Below the pieces are notes generated by a model. That model saw only the letters and a list, made by a program, of their open reading frames with translations, had not been told where the DNA came from and did not search any database. A stretch of 64,000 nt of DNA from JAQBQH01 sp035607415. GTDB lineage: Bacteria > Myxococcota_A > Polyangia > Palsa-1104. Both the position numbers and the translations under genes were made by a program. Each line of letters starts with the position of its first letter. Within the stretch, counting starts at the first letter, position 1. The stretch lies in assembly GCA_035607415.1 (NCBI GenBank), contig DATNAQ010000017.1, positions 1-64,000 on the forward strand, read 5' to 3'. Of this stretch, positions 28,459 through 37,568 are shown piece after piece.

Positions 28459-30384
28459 ATGCGTAACACGCTCGTTTTCGTCGTGCTCCTCGCCGCCGGC
28501 TGCGGCAGCGCCACCACCCGCACCGCCACCGCCTCGTCGACGATCGCGCTCACCAGCGACGATTCCGCGCTGTGGGTCGTCAACACCGACGCCGACTCGG
28601 TCACCGTCATCGATCCCTCGACGCGCGCATCGCTCGCCGAGATCGCGCTCGGCCCGGCGCCCGCCGTCGACGGCAACGGCCGCTACGAGCCGGCGCTCAA
28701 GCCGCGCGCGCTCGCCATCCTGCCCGACGACTCGAAGGTCTACGTCGCCGCGCAGACGGCGAACAAGGTCTTCGTCCTCGACGCGCGCACGCGCAGCGTC
28801 CTGACCTCGATCTCCGTCGGCGCCGCGCCGGTCGGCATCGTCGCCGCGCCCGACGGGCGCTACGTCTACGCCGTCAGCCACGAGGCCGCGCAGGTCACCA
28901 AGATCGATCCCAAGAAGGACGCCGTCGTCGGCACGCTCGACGTCAGCGAGCATCCGTGGGGCGCCAGCATCAGCGCCGACGGCAAGTCGCTCTACGTCTC
29001 GCACCTGCTCCTCGGTGCCGGCATCACCACGATCGATCTCGAGACCTTCATGGTTCGGCAGAAGCTCGAGCTCGCCGAAGCGGAGCACAACGACACCAAG
29101 ACCATCCCGCAAGGCGTGGTGCGCGGCGTTTACTCGGTCGTCCCCGATCCGGCGACCGGCGAGCTCTGGGCGCCGCACATCCTGCTCGCCGTCAAGACGC
29201 CCGAGCCGGCGCTCGACTTCCAGTCGACCGTGTTCCCGGCCATCTCGACGCTCGACGCGAGCGGCGCCAGCGAAGGCACGCGCCTCGACTTCACGCCCAT
29301 CGACGACGACAGCGGCGAAGGCGCCTTCAACGACGTCGTCTCCGGCCCGCGCGCCATCGCCTTTTCGCCCGACGGCTCGCTCGCGCTCGTCGCCGACAGC
29401 CAGAGCGAGGACGTGCTCGTGTTCGACGCGCGCAACAAGGTCGAAGCCGGCCTGGTGCGTCCGCTGCCGGCCGCGTTCCTCGAGGGCATCGCCGTCGATC
29501 ACGCGGGCAAGCACGCCTACGTCCACGGCCGCAACACCAGCAACGTCGTCGTGCTCGACCTCGACGCGACCAATCAGCTCGCGCCCGCCGCCATCGACGG
29601 CGACCCCATCGTCACCGTCGCCAGCGATCCGATGCCCGAAGATCTGCGCCACGGCCAGCGCTTGTTCTACACCGCCAACTCGGCGGCGTTCCCCATCACC
29701 AAGAACTTCTGGGTCGCCTGCTCGTCGTGCCACCTCGAGGGCTACACCGACGCGGTGACCTGGCGCTTCTTCGTCGGTCCGCGCGACACGCCGTCGAACG
29801 GCGGCGGCCCGATCAACACCGGCTTCCTCCTGCGCCAGGCGCTGCGCAACTCGATCGCCGACTACGACACGACCATTCAGATCGAGCAGGGCGGCTCGTA
29901 TCACCGCACCGACGGCGAAAACATGGCGGACCTCATGTCGCTCGCCAACTTCGTGAACTTCGCCATCCCGTTCCAGCAGAACCCCAACCTCGCGCCCGAC
30001 GGCACGCTCACCTCGCAGCAGGAGCACGGCCGCGATCTGTTCCTCGCCAACTGCAAGAGCTGCCACGCCGGCGAGTATCTGACCGACTCGGGCACCGGCA
30101 ATCCGTCGCTCGACTTGAACGGCCCCATCATGCTGCACGACATCGGCACCTGCGTGACCTCGGGCGCCTTCCTCGATCAGCCGGCGCCCGACGAGGTCGT
30201 CGGCAAGATGCACACCGCTTGCGACTTCGACACGCCGACCCTGCGCGGCATCTTCGCCACGGCGCCCTATTTCCACGACGGCAGCGCCGCGACCCTGCGC
30301 GACGCCGTCGACCGCCTGCCCTTCACGCAGGGCATGAGCTCGGACGACAAAGACGCGCTCGTCGCCTACGTGAAGACGCTGTAA
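28459..30384 (+). CDS. YVTN beta-propeller fused to MauG-like di-heme cytochrome
   Basis: 641 residues, a lipoprotein (VLLAAGC). Residues ~30-390 form a beta-propeller of YVTN-type blades (ALWVVNTDADSVTVID, VYVAAQTANKVFVLD, LALVADSQSEDVLVF). The C-terminal third has two c-type haem sites, CSSCH (Cys421, Cys424, His425) and CKSCH (Cys532, Cys535, His536), and the MauG/peroxidase-like block TPTLRGIFATAPYFHDG. The protein is anchored in an envelope membrane and exposed to the periplasm or surface. It may act as a peroxidase or electron-transfer sensor; the substrate is unknown. Confidence 0.88.
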   Translation: MRNTLVFVVLLAAGCGSATTRTATASSTIALTSDDSALWVVNTDADSVTVIDPSTRASLAEIALGPAPAVDGNGRYEPALKPRALAILPDDSKVYVAAQTANKVFVLDARTRSVLTSISVGAAPVGIVAAPDGRYVYAVSHEAAQVTKIDPKKDAVVGTLDVSEHPWGASISADGKSLYVSHLLLGAGITTIDLETFMVRQKLELAEAEHNDTKTIPQGVVRGVYSVVPDPATGELWAPHILLAVKTPEPALDFQSTVFPAISTLDASGASEGTRLDFTPIDDDSGEGAFNDVVSGPRAIAFSPDGSLALVADSQSEDVLVFDARNKVEAGLVRPLPAAFLEGIAVDHAGKHAYVHGRNTSNVVVLDLDATNQLAPAAIDGDPIVTVASDPMPEDLRHGQRLFYTANSAAFPITKNFWVACSSCHLEGYTDAVTWRFFVGPRDTPSNGGGPINTGFLLRQALRNSIADYDTTIQIEQGGSYHRTDGENMADLMSLANFVNFAIPFQQNPNLAPDGTLTSQQEHGRDLFLANCKSCHAGEYLTDSGTGNPSLDLNGPIMLHDIGTCVTSGAFLDQPAPDEVVGKMHTACDFDTPTLRGIFATAPYFHDGSAATLRDAVDRLPFTQGMSSDDKDALVAYVKTL

Positions 30385-30459
30385 TCACGCGCACGTATCT
30401 ATCCGCAAGTGCTGGAATTTGTCCGGCTGTGATATCCTGCGGATCAGGAGCGACGAACC

Positions 30460-30828
30460 ATGTCCCGCGAGATCACCGGCGAGCAGACGCCGGAAGTTAC
30501 TGACACCCGCATCGCGACCTTCCGCGAGTTCTGGCCCTATTACGTCCGCGAGCACGCCAAGCCGGTGACGCGCGCGCTGCACTTCGTCGGCTCCACGATC
30601 GTGCTCGCGTTGGTGGCGGCGGCGCTGGTGACCGGCCGCTTCTGGCTGCTCGCGATCACGCCGGTCGCCGGCTACGGCTTCGCCTGGATCGGCCACTTCG
30701 GCTTCGAGAAGAACCGCCCCGCGACCTTCAAGTACCCGCTCTACTCGTTCATCAGCGACTGGGTGATGTACGGCAAGATCCTCTCCGGAACCATGCGCGC
30801 CGAAGTCGAGCGCGTCCTCGCCAAGTAG
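30460..30828 (+). CDS. DUF962 / Mpo1-like membrane protein
   Basis: 122 residues with two closely spaced membrane helices (~45-85). FREFWPYYVREHAKPVTRALHF and FAWIGHFGFEKNRPATFKYPLYS (quoted as GHFGFEKNRP) match DUF962, the family of yeast Mpo1, an Fe(II) dioxygenase for 2-hydroxy fatty acids; the HF/H residues are the candidate iron ligands. AGGAG lies 9 bases before ATG. Confidence 0.85.
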   Translation: MSREITGEQTPEVTDTRIATFREFWPYYVREHAKPVTRALHFVGSTIVLALVAAALVTGRFWLLAITPVAGYGFAWIGHFGFEKNRPATFKYPLYSFISDWVMYGKILSGTMRAEVERVLAK

Positions 30829-30873
30829 CGCCGCCTCCGCTATCATCGCGCTCGCTAGCGGGGGGGACCGTTC

Positions 30874-31203
30874 ATGCATCCAGTCGAAGTCGTCGTCGAC
30901 ATTCCGAGCACCATTGCCGTCGTCGCTGCGCTCGCGGCGTCGTTGGTCGCGCTGTTCTTCGCGTGGAAGTTTTCCAAGACGGTCGGCGGCGACATGGGCG
31001 CCGCCTTCAAGTTCGTCGAGGTCGGCGTCGGCGTCTTCGCGCTGACGCGCATCGACGACGTGCTCAAGGTGTCGGGCACGTACGCCAAGATGGGTATCGA
31101 CTACAAGCACGTCCTGTGGGTGCCGCACAGCACGATCATCCTCGTGGCGTGGGGCCTCATCGCCTACGGCTTCTATCGCATGGCCAAGGCGTTCACCGTC
31201 TGA
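30874..31203 (+). CDS. Small membrane protein, unknown function
   Basis: 109 residues with probable membrane segments at about 11-30, 43-55 and 85-103. Charged residues DDVLKVSGTYAKMGID sit in a central loop. A GGGGGG run lies 6 bases before the ATG. TATCAT at 30841-30846 could be a -10. No family recognised. Confidence 0.7.
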   Translation: MHPVEVVVDIPSTIAVVAALAASLVALFFAWKFSKTVGGDMGAAFKFVEVGVGVFALTRIDDVLKVSGTYAKMGIDYKHVLWVPHSTIILVAWGLIAYGFYRMAKAFTV

Positions 31204-31219
31204 GCGCCCAGCCGCGCGC

Positions 31220-32107
31220 TCAGCCGCCGGCGAGCCAGTCGCGCGGCTTGAGCCACTCGATCAGATCGCCCTCGGGCGTGCCCGGCTCGAAGCGCGCGTC
31301 GTACTCCCAGCGCACCAGCGGCGGCAGCGACATCAAGATCGATTCGGTGCGCCCGTCGGTCTTGAGCCCGAACGTGGTGCCGCGATCGTAGATGAGGTTG
31401 AACTCGACGTAGCGCCCGCGGCGCAAGAGCTGGAACTGCCGCTCGCGCTCGCCCCAGGCGTCGCCGCGCCGTCGCCGCACGATCGGCAGATAGGCCTCGA
31501 CGAACGCGTCACCCGCGTCGCGCACGAAGGCGAAGTCGCGCGCGGAATCGCCCTGCAGCTGATCGAAGAAGATGCCGCCCACGCCGCGCGTCTCGCCGCG
31601 GTGCGGGAGGTAGAAGTATTCGTCGCACCACTTTTTGTAGCGCGGGTAGTGCGTGGGGTCGTGGCGATCGCAGACCGTCTTCCACGTGCGATGGAAGTGC
31701 TCGACGTCCTCGCGCACCGGGTAGTAGGGCGTGAGATCGGCGCCGCCGCCGAACCACAGCGCGCTGCCGCGCTGGAGGCAGCGGAAGTTGGCGTGAACCG
31801 TCGGCACGCGCGGGCTCTTCGGATGGAGCACGAGCGAGATGCCGGTGGCGAAGAAGGCCACGCCGTCGCCGGGCAGCGTGGCCGCGAAGTCGGGGCGCAG
31901 CTGACCGTGCACCGCCGAGGTGTTGACGCCGCCTTTCTCGAACACGGCGCCGTCGGCGATCACGCGCGTCAAGCCGCCGCCGCCGCCGGGACGCTGCCAC
32001 GCGTCGCTGCGGAACTGCGCCACACCGTCTTCCGCAGCGACCGCGTCGCAGATACGCGACTGCAGCCCCTCGAAGAACGCTTGCGCGGTGGCGGCGAGCT
32101 CGGTCAT
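31220..32107 (-). CDS. hemF: Aerobic coproporphyrinogen III oxidase HemF
   Basis: 295 residues, the normal family length. HemF makes protoporphyrinogen IX by oxygen-dependent decarboxylation. The conserved sequence includes HANFRCLQ, WFGGGADLTPYYP, HYPRYKKWCDEYFYLPHR, GVGGIFFDQL and GRYVEFNLIYDRGT with Gly-rich C-terminal motifs. It indicates an aerobic or facultatively aerobic host. A CATACT hexamer ends 6 bases before the ATG. Confidence 0.96.
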   Translation of the reverse strand: MTELAATAQAFFEGLQSRICDAVAAEDGVAQFRSDAWQRPGGGGGLTRVIADGAVFEKGGVNTSAVHGQLRPDFAATLPGDGVAFFATGISLVLHPKSPRVPTVHANFRCLQRGSALWFGGGADLTPYYPVREDVEHFHRTWKTVCDRHDPTHYPRYKKWCDEYFYLPHRGETRGVGGIFFDQLQGDSARDFAFVRDAGDAFVEAYLPIVRRRRGDAWGERERQFQLLRRGRYVEFNLIYDRGTTFGLKTDGRTESILMSLPPLVRWEYDARFEPGTPEGDLIEWLKPRDWLAGG

Positions 32108-32113
32108 GGGGTG

Positions 32114-32119
32114 AGTATG
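32114..32119 (-). promoter_or_regulatory. Putative -10 hexamer of hemF, leaderless spacing
   Basis: CATACT on the minus strand ends 6 bases before the hemF ATG at 32107. Confidence 0.4.
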
Positions 32120-32153
32120 CCATGCACACCTCGCGCGCTCGAATCGTGATTTT

Positions 32154-32176
32154 GTCCGACACGGTCGTTGTCAGAC
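32154..32176. promoter_or_regulatory. Inverted repeat GTCCGACA-N7-TGTCAGAC
   Basis: 8-base arms with one mismatch, between divergent hemF and the receiver gene. The form fits a dimeric regulator's operator. If the receiver protein started at TTG 32168 the repeat would overlap its start codon. Confidence 0.45.
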
Positions 32177-32203
32177 GATGGTGCCTCTGGCATCGTGGGC
32201 GAA

Positions 32204-32557
32204 GTGCCGCTGACAGTGCTCGTGGTCGACGACGACGACGCAATCCTCGACGCGGTCGCCAACACGCTCTCCATCGACGGCTACAACGTGCTCTCCGCGC
32301 ACGACGGCGAGGCGGCGCTGATGGTGCTCGGCGGCGCGCCGCGGCCGTGCGTGGTGCTGCTCGACCTGGTGTTGCCGCGCGTCGACGGCTGGGAGGTGTC
32401 ACGCTCCATCGCCGGGCTCGCCGGCGTGATGGTCGTGTGCATGACCGCCGGCACGCACACGCCGCCCGAGGAGTGCTACGCCACGTTGCGCAAGCCGTTC
32501 GAGACGCGCGCGCTGTTGTCGACCGTGCGCGGCGCGTTCGCGCGCCTCAGTGCGTGA
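32204..32557 (+). CDS. Stand-alone response regulator receiver
   Basis: 117 residues, a single CheY-like domain: acidic pocket VVDDDDAIL, phosphoacceptor Asp in VVLLDLVLP, Thr in VVCMTAG and Lys in LRKPFET. No output domain, so it acts by protein contact or phosphate relay. GTG 32204 gives the usual receiver length with GGGCGA upstream; GTG 32195 and TTG 32168 are alternatives. The 3' end overlaps the convergent lipoprotein gene by 11 bases. Confidence 0.85.
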   Translation: MPLTVLVVDDDDAILDAVANTLSIDGYNVLSAHDGEAALMVLGGAPRPCVVLLDLVLPRVDGWEVSRSIAGLAGVMVVCMTAGTHTPPEECYATLRKPFETRALLSTVRGAFARLSA

Positions 32558-33557
32558 GCGTGAGCGTGCCGTCGGTCCAGCCGACGCCGCCGCGATCGTC
32601 GCGCAGCACGGCCCAGAAGTCGACGGTGCCGCTGGCGTCGAGAAAGCCGGTGGCCTGCGACTGCGTGGGCGCGAACCAGAGCGTGTCGGCGCCGTCCTCG
32701 GGCACTTGCGTCTCGCACTGCGACGGCTGGTTGCAGCCGGGCGGCAGGTAGAGCGAGCGGCCGCCGTCGAGGTGCCCGGCGGTGGTGAACCACGAGACGG
32801 TGAGCGCCTCGTAGGTGCCGTCGGGCTTGCGCTCGGCCGCGGCGTCGTCGCGGATGGCGGCGATGTCCCACGACGCCAGATCCTCGCCGGGCGCGTATTG
32901 CCAGGGGCCGCCGCCGCTGCCGAAGTCGATGGCGTAGCCGCTCGGCGTGGTGGCGTAGAACTGCTTGAACCCGGGGTTCGCGTTCGGTGCGGCCGACGTC
33001 GACACGGTGAGCCGCTTGAGCGCGACGACGCAGTGATCGGGGTTGGTCGGCAGACCGTCGTTGTTGGCGATGTCGAGGAGGCAGCCCATGGCGCCGTCGG
33101 GCGTGTCGGCCACGGCGACGGTGAGGAGGATCTCGGCGGACGGCGCGCCGGCGAGCACGCTCGCGTCGGGCGTGTAGGTCGCCGTCGGATCGGTGCCGAT
33201 GATGCAGAGCGGCGCCGACGGCTCGTCCTTGCAGAACGGCGGGATCATGGTCGCCGACAATCCGCCGCCGACGCCGCACGGCGCGACCGTGAGCGTGCCC
33301 GACGGCAGCGCGCACGCCAGCCACACCGCCGACAGCGGCGACGGCGCCGTGCCACCGTCGAGCTGCGGCACGCGCGGCTCGACCGCGAGGTAGTCGAGCG
33401 TCGTCATCGGCTGCGCCGGCGTCACCTCGGGCGGCTGGGCGCGCACCGCCAGGACGCGCAGCTTGTCGATGAAGCTCGCCGCCGGCAGATCGCTCGAGCA
33501 GGCGCCGCTCGCGGCCAGCGACAGCGCCGCCGCGACGGCGAGGAGGGCGCGCTTCAT
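32547..33557 (-). CDS. Lipoprotein of unknown function
   Basis: 336 residues from ATG 33557. The signal peptide ends SLAASGACSSD, with the lipid-anchored Cys in SGAC. The body is beta-rich with scattered Cys pairs (APCGVGG, FCKDEPSAPLC, GCNQPSQC) and resembles Ig-like surface proteins. An ATG at 33575 would add six residues before the signal. A TATACT hexamer ends 9 bases before ATG 33557. Confidence 0.78.
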   Translation of the reverse strand: MKRALLAVAAALSLAASGACSSDLPAASFIDKLRVLAVRAQPPEVTPAQPMTTLDYLAVEPRVPQLDGGTAPSPLSAVWLACALPSGTLTVAPCGVGGGLSATMIPPFCKDEPSAPLCIIGTDPTATYTPDASVLAGAPSAEILLTVAVADTPDGAMGCLLDIANNDGLPTNPDHCVVALKRLTVSTSAAPNANPGFKQFYATTPSGYAIDFGSGGGPWQYAPGEDLASWDIAAIRDDAAAERKPDGTYEALTVSWFTTAGHLDGGRSLYLPPGCNQPSQCETQVPEDGADTLWFAPTQSQATGFLDASGTVDFWAVLRDDRGGVGWTDGTLTLTH

Positions 33558-33598
33558 CGGCGCTGCAGTATACATGCTGTGGTAGCCTCCGGCTCAGG

Positions 33599-34963
33599 AT
33601 GCGGGGGCTTCCGGCACTCGTCCTCATTTGCGCCGCGTGCGCGCTTGCGTGCGCCGCGTGCTCGAGCCGTACGCCCGGCTGGCACGTCGAGCGCGGCTTT
33701 CTGCGCGCGCCCGACGGCCGCGCCGCCATCTTGCGCGGCGTGAACCTCTCGGGCTCGCAAAAGAACGCGCCCTACCTCGACGACAAGAGCGCCGCCGACT
33801 ACGAGCGCGTGCGCTCCGCGTGGGGCATGAACGCGCTGCGCTTCGTCATGACCTGGTCCGCCGTCGAGCCGAGCCCCGGCGTCTACGACGACACCTACCT
33901 CGACGGCATCGTCGAGCGCATGGGCTGGGCCGAGGCGTACGGCCTCGCCGTCATCCTCGACATGCACGAGGACGTCTACGGCGAAGGCTTCGGCTTCGAC
34001 GGCGCGCCCAAGTGGACCTGCGACGCCGCGCGCTACGCCGCGTTCGTGCCGCAGACGCCGTGGTTCTTGTCGACCACCGACGAGAACGTCGAGGCCTGCG
34101 TCGACGGCTTCTACACGCGCGCCGATCTGCAGCAGCACTTCGCCGACGCCTGGCGCCACGTCGCCGAGCGCTTGAAGGACGCGCCCGCCGTCGTCGGCTT
34201 CGACGTGCTCAACGAGCCGGAGTGGGGCAGCTACTCCATCTTCGACTTCGAGCCCGATCGCCTGGCGCCGATGTACGACCGCATCGTGCGCGCGGTGCGC
34301 GGCGTGGCGCCGGGGTGGGTCGCGTTCCTCGAGCCGTCGTCGGCGCGCAACGCCGGCATCGCCACGTCGCTCGAGCCGTTCGGCTTTGGCGACGTGGTCT
34401 ACGCGCCGCATTCGTACGACTCGACGGCCGAAGGGGGCGGCGGCTTCGATCCGACGCATCGCGGGCAGATCCTCGACAACGTCGCCAAGCTCGCCGGCGA
34501 GGCGCAGGCGCTGCGCGCCGCCTTGTGGATCGGCGAGTACGGCGGCGTCGCCTCCGATCCCGGCATCGTCGAGTACATGACCGCGCAGTACGACGCCGCC
34601 GGCGCCGTCGCCGCGGGCAGCGCCTATTGGGCCTACGACAACAGCGACGGCTACGGCCTCGTCAACCCCGACGGCAGCGAGAAGCCGCTCCTCGACGACA
34701 CCGTGGCGCGTCCCTATCCTGCGCGCGTCGCCGGCGATCCCGTCTCCTACGCGTTCGACGCGGCGACGTCGGCGTTCACCTTCGTCTACACGCCTGATCC
34801 GTCGCTGGCTGTGCCGACCGAGGTGATCGTGCCGGCGCGCGTCTATCCGAACGGCTTCACCGTCGACTGCGCCGGCTGCGTCGCCGCCCCGCAAGGCGAC
34901 GAGCTCGTCATCACCACGCCGCCTACCGACCGCCCCGCCACCATCACGCTGCGGTCGAACTAG
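33599..34963 (+). CDS. GH5 glycoside hydrolase, endoglycoceramidase-like lipoprotein
   Basis: 454 residues. The signal peptide ends CALACAAC, probably a lipoprotein. A TIM barrel (~35-370) has the GH5 acid/base Glu in DVLNEPEWGS (Glu206) and the nucleophile Glu in WIGEYGG (Glu313). LRGVNLSGSQKNAPY and DMHEDVYGEGF resemble endoglycoceramidases, which release glycans from glycosphingolipids. A C-terminal beta-sandwich (~375-454) is typical of that subgroup. Substrate prediction is inference. The true host range of substrate could equally be a bacterial glycolipid. Confidence 0.82.
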   Translation: MRGLPALVLICAACALACAACSSRTPGWHVERGFLRAPDGRAAILRGVNLSGSQKNAPYLDDKSAADYERVRSAWGMNALRFVMTWSAVEPSPGVYDDTYLDGIVERMGWAEAYGLAVILDMHEDVYGEGFGFDGAPKWTCDAARYAAFVPQTPWFLSTTDENVEACVDGFYTRADLQQHFADAWRHVAERLKDAPAVVGFDVLNEPEWGSYSIFDFEPDRLAPMYDRIVRAVRGVAPGWVAFLEPSSARNAGIATSLEPFGFGDVVYAPHSYDSTAEGGGGFDPTHRGQILDNVAKLAGEAQALRAALWIGEYGGVASDPGIVEYMTAQYDAAGAVAAGSAYWAYDNSDGYGLVNPDGSEKPLLDDTVARPYPARVAGDPVSYAFDAATSAFTFVYTPDPSLAVPTEVIVPARVYPNGFTVDCAGCVAAPQGDELVITTPPTDRPATITLRSN

Positions 34964-34970
34964 CATCTGG

Positions 34971-37544
34971 CTAGAAGCTCGCGCGCAGGCCCACCGACGG
35001 GATGATCGGCAGGCCCGTCACCGGCGTGCGCACGCGATAGTCGTACGAGTAGGCGTAGCCCTCGACGTTGGCGTTGTTGGTCACGTTCGATACGTCGACG
35101 TAGGCCGACAGGATCCAGCTCTTGAAGAGGAACCGCTTGTCGACGCGCAGGTCGAGCTGCGTGAACGCCGGCAGCCGCTCCGCGTACGGCATCCCCGGAA
35201 TCGGAATCACCACGCCCTGGTCCGCGTCGAACACGCCCGGCCCCAGCGCCGTCGTCGGATTGCCGGTCACGTAGCGGAAGCGCGCGCCGACGTCGATCTC
35301 CCACGGCAGGTGATAGCCGACGATCAGGGTCAAGATGTTGGTCTGGTCGTACTCGAACGGCCGCCACGCCTCGCCGGGATGATCCTTCCGCTCGCTCTTG
35401 AGCAGCGTGTACGAGATCCATCCGTAGAGCCGGTGGCCGTTGTCCATCTTCAAGAGCAGGTCGCCGCCGTAGACGCGCCCGATGCCCTCGTCGCTGTAGC
35501 GCTCGGGCACGACCTTGCCGTCACGTTGCGTGGAGTCGGCCGACGTGACCGCGATGTTGCGCAGGTCCTTGTAGAACAGGTTCACCTCCAGCGTGAGCGC
35601 GCGATAGAACGGCAGCGGCCGCCCCTCGAGCCCGACGGTGAAGTGCCACGCCTGCTCGGCGCGCAGCTTGGGATTGCCGAGCACCGCGTCGTGGTAGGCG
35701 GCCTGCTGATACATGTGAAACAGGCCGGCGCCGCCCTTGAGCCACCAGTCGCCCTGCACGCGAAAGCGCGTCATCAGGCGCGGCTGCACGTAGATGCCCT
35801 CGTAGCCGGTCAGGTAGTCGGCGCGCACGCCCGGCGTGATCAGAAGGCGATCGGGGATCGCCCACAGATCCCCCTGCACATAGAGCGCGGGCGACGCTTC
35901 GAATCCCTGGTTGCGCAGCGACAGCTGCTGGCGCTCGCCGAGCGGCCCGAGCGGCACCTCCTCGGTCGTCTGCGGCGGCGCATCGACCGATACCCAGAAG
36001 TAGTCGGTGACGACGTCGAGGCCGTAGGTGAGCTTGAAGCGCGGCGTCAGCCGCTGGCGCGCCTCGAAGCGTGCGTCCATCTCCACCAGGTCGAGGTTGA
36101 AGCGCGCCGCCTCACCGACGGCGCCGTCGAAGTGCTGCGGCCCGACGGCGACGGTGGCCTCGGTGTCCCAGCGCCCGATGCTCTTCTTGTAGCTGGCGAA
36201 CAGCGTGTGGAACCACTGCCGCGTCGAGAACTCGCCCGCCAGCGTCGGATCGGCGTCGGGCGGCGTCTCGCTCACGAACGCCAGCTCGTCGTCGGAGCCG
36301 AACACGAGCAGCTTCAGCTTGCCGCCCGCGACCGGATAATCGAGCTCGGCCTGATAGTCGTAATAGCGCGGCGCCACCGTGAACGAGCCGCCGGTCAGGA
36401 ACAGCCCGAGGAACGCGTCGACGTACGAGCGCCGCGCCGACAGCGCGAACGAGCCCTTGCCGACAGGCCCTTCGAGGATGACGTGCGCGTCGTACAGATC
36501 GGCCTTCGCGTCGACGTGGATGCGATCGCGCCGCCCCTCGCGCGGCACGATGTCGACGATGCCGCCGGTCAGCCGTCCGTAGCGCACGCTGAAGTTGGAC
36601 GGGATCAGATCGAAGCGATCGAGCAGGTACGAGTTGAACGTCGACGTCAGCCCGCCGAAGTGGAACGCGTTCGGAATCTGCATGCCCATCAGAAACGCGC
36701 CCGACTCGCCCGGCGCCGAGCCGCGAATCACCAGCTGCCCGAGGTCGAACGGCGAGCGCGCCACCGACGGCAGATTCAACACCGCCGCGAGCGCGTCGCC
36801 GCGCGTGCCGGGGATGCGGCGCACCTCGTCGCCTCCGAGCGACACGCGCGCCACCTCCTCGCGCACCGGCGCCGCGCGCACCGTGGACTCGTAGAGCGCG
36901 TAGCTGGTGAGCGAGATCGTGTAGCGCACGCTCAGCGCCTCTTTGTCTGCGATCGTCTCCTTCACGCGCAGCGTCTTGTGATCGACGGCCGCGATGATGA
37001 CGGTGATGGTGCCCGCCTTCGCCAGGCGCAGCGCGAACGTGCCGTCGGCGTCGGTCTCGGTCTGGCCGACCGTCGCGCCCGACTCGTCGAGCGCGATCAC
37101 CGCCGCCTCCTCGACAGGCCTGCGCGTGCCGCGCTCGACGATCTTGCCACGCAAGCGCACGGGCGCCGGCGGCGTCGTCGCGCTCGCCTCCGCCGCCTTC
37201 GCCGGCGGCGCGCGCATCGTGAACGCGTAGCGGTAGGTCACCTTCACCGGCACCGGCTTGCCGTCGATGCGCCCGGGCGCGAAGCGGAACTGCCGCACCG
37301 CCTGGAGCGCCGCCTCGTCGAAGCCGTGCCCCGCCGGCGCCAGCACCGTCGCCTCCGCCACGTGCCCCGCGGCGTCGACGATGAGCTCGAGCGTCACCAC
37401 GCCGGTCAGCCCGCGCGCCGCCGCCTCGAGCGGATACTGCGCCTCGACGCGCTCGACGAGCTTCGGCGGCTCGAGCTCCTGCGCGCGCGCCACCGCCGCG
37501 ACGCAGAGGACGAGCGCGAAAGCCATACGGCGCAAGCGCCGCAC
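34971..37544 (-). CDS. TonB-dependent receptor with N-terminal TonB-C-like domain
   Basis: 857 residues, GTG start, signal peptide to about residue 21. Residues ~25-110 resemble a TonB C-terminal domain (YPLEAAARGLTGVVTLELIVD, GFDEAALQAVRQFRFAPG). Then comes a CnaB/carboxypeptidase-regulatory domain (~130-205), the plug (~220-335, GTRGDALAAVLNLPSV and LDRFDLIPSNFSVRYG) and a 22-strand-type barrel ending in aromatic Phe. It imports a large or scarce ligand through the outer membrane. It is last in an exbB-exbD-tonB operon, so its energy partner is local. Confidence 0.92.
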   Translation of the reverse strand: MRRLRRMAFALVLCVAAVARAQELEPPKLVERVEAQYPLEAAARGLTGVVTLELIVDAAGHVAEATVLAPAGHGFDEAALQAVRQFRFAPGRIDGKPVPVKVTYRYAFTMRAPPAKAAEASATTPPAPVRLRGKIVERGTRRPVEEAAVIALDESGATVGQTETDADGTFALRLAKAGTITVIIAAVDHKTLRVKETIADKEALSVRYTISLTSYALYESTVRAAPVREEVARVSLGGDEVRRIPGTRGDALAAVLNLPSVARSPFDLGQLVIRGSAPGESGAFLMGMQIPNAFHFGGLTSTFNSYLLDRFDLIPSNFSVRYGRLTGGIVDIVPREGRRDRIHVDAKADLYDAHVILEGPVGKGSFALSARRSYVDAFLGLFLTGGSFTVAPRYYDYQAELDYPVAGGKLKLLVFGSDDELAFVSETPPDADPTLAGEFSTRQWFHTLFASYKKSIGRWDTEATVAVGPQHFDGAVGEAARFNLDLVEMDARFEARQRLTPRFKLTYGLDVVTDYFWVSVDAPPQTTEEVPLGPLGERQQLSLRNQGFEASPALYVQGDLWAIPDRLLITPGVRADYLTGYEGIYVQPRLMTRFRVQGDWWLKGGAGLFHMYQQAAYHDAVLGNPKLRAEQAWHFTVGLEGRPLPFYRALTLEVNLFYKDLRNIAVTSADSTQRDGKVVPERYSDEGIGRVYGGDLLLKMDNGHRLYGWISYTLLKSERKDHPGEAWRPFEYDQTNILTLIVGYHLPWEIDVGARFRYVTGNPTTALGPGVFDADQGVVIPIPGMPYAERLPAFTQLDLRVDKRFLFKSWILSAYVDVSNVTNNANVEGYAYSYDYRVRTPVTGLPIIPSVGLRASF

Positions 37545-37568
37545 ATCTTACCCGATCGGCGAACGCGG

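Noticed and set aside
32168..32203. TTG start for the response regulator
   Set aside because: It would overlap the inverted repeat and adds residues not typical of a receiver. GTG 32204 gives the standard length.
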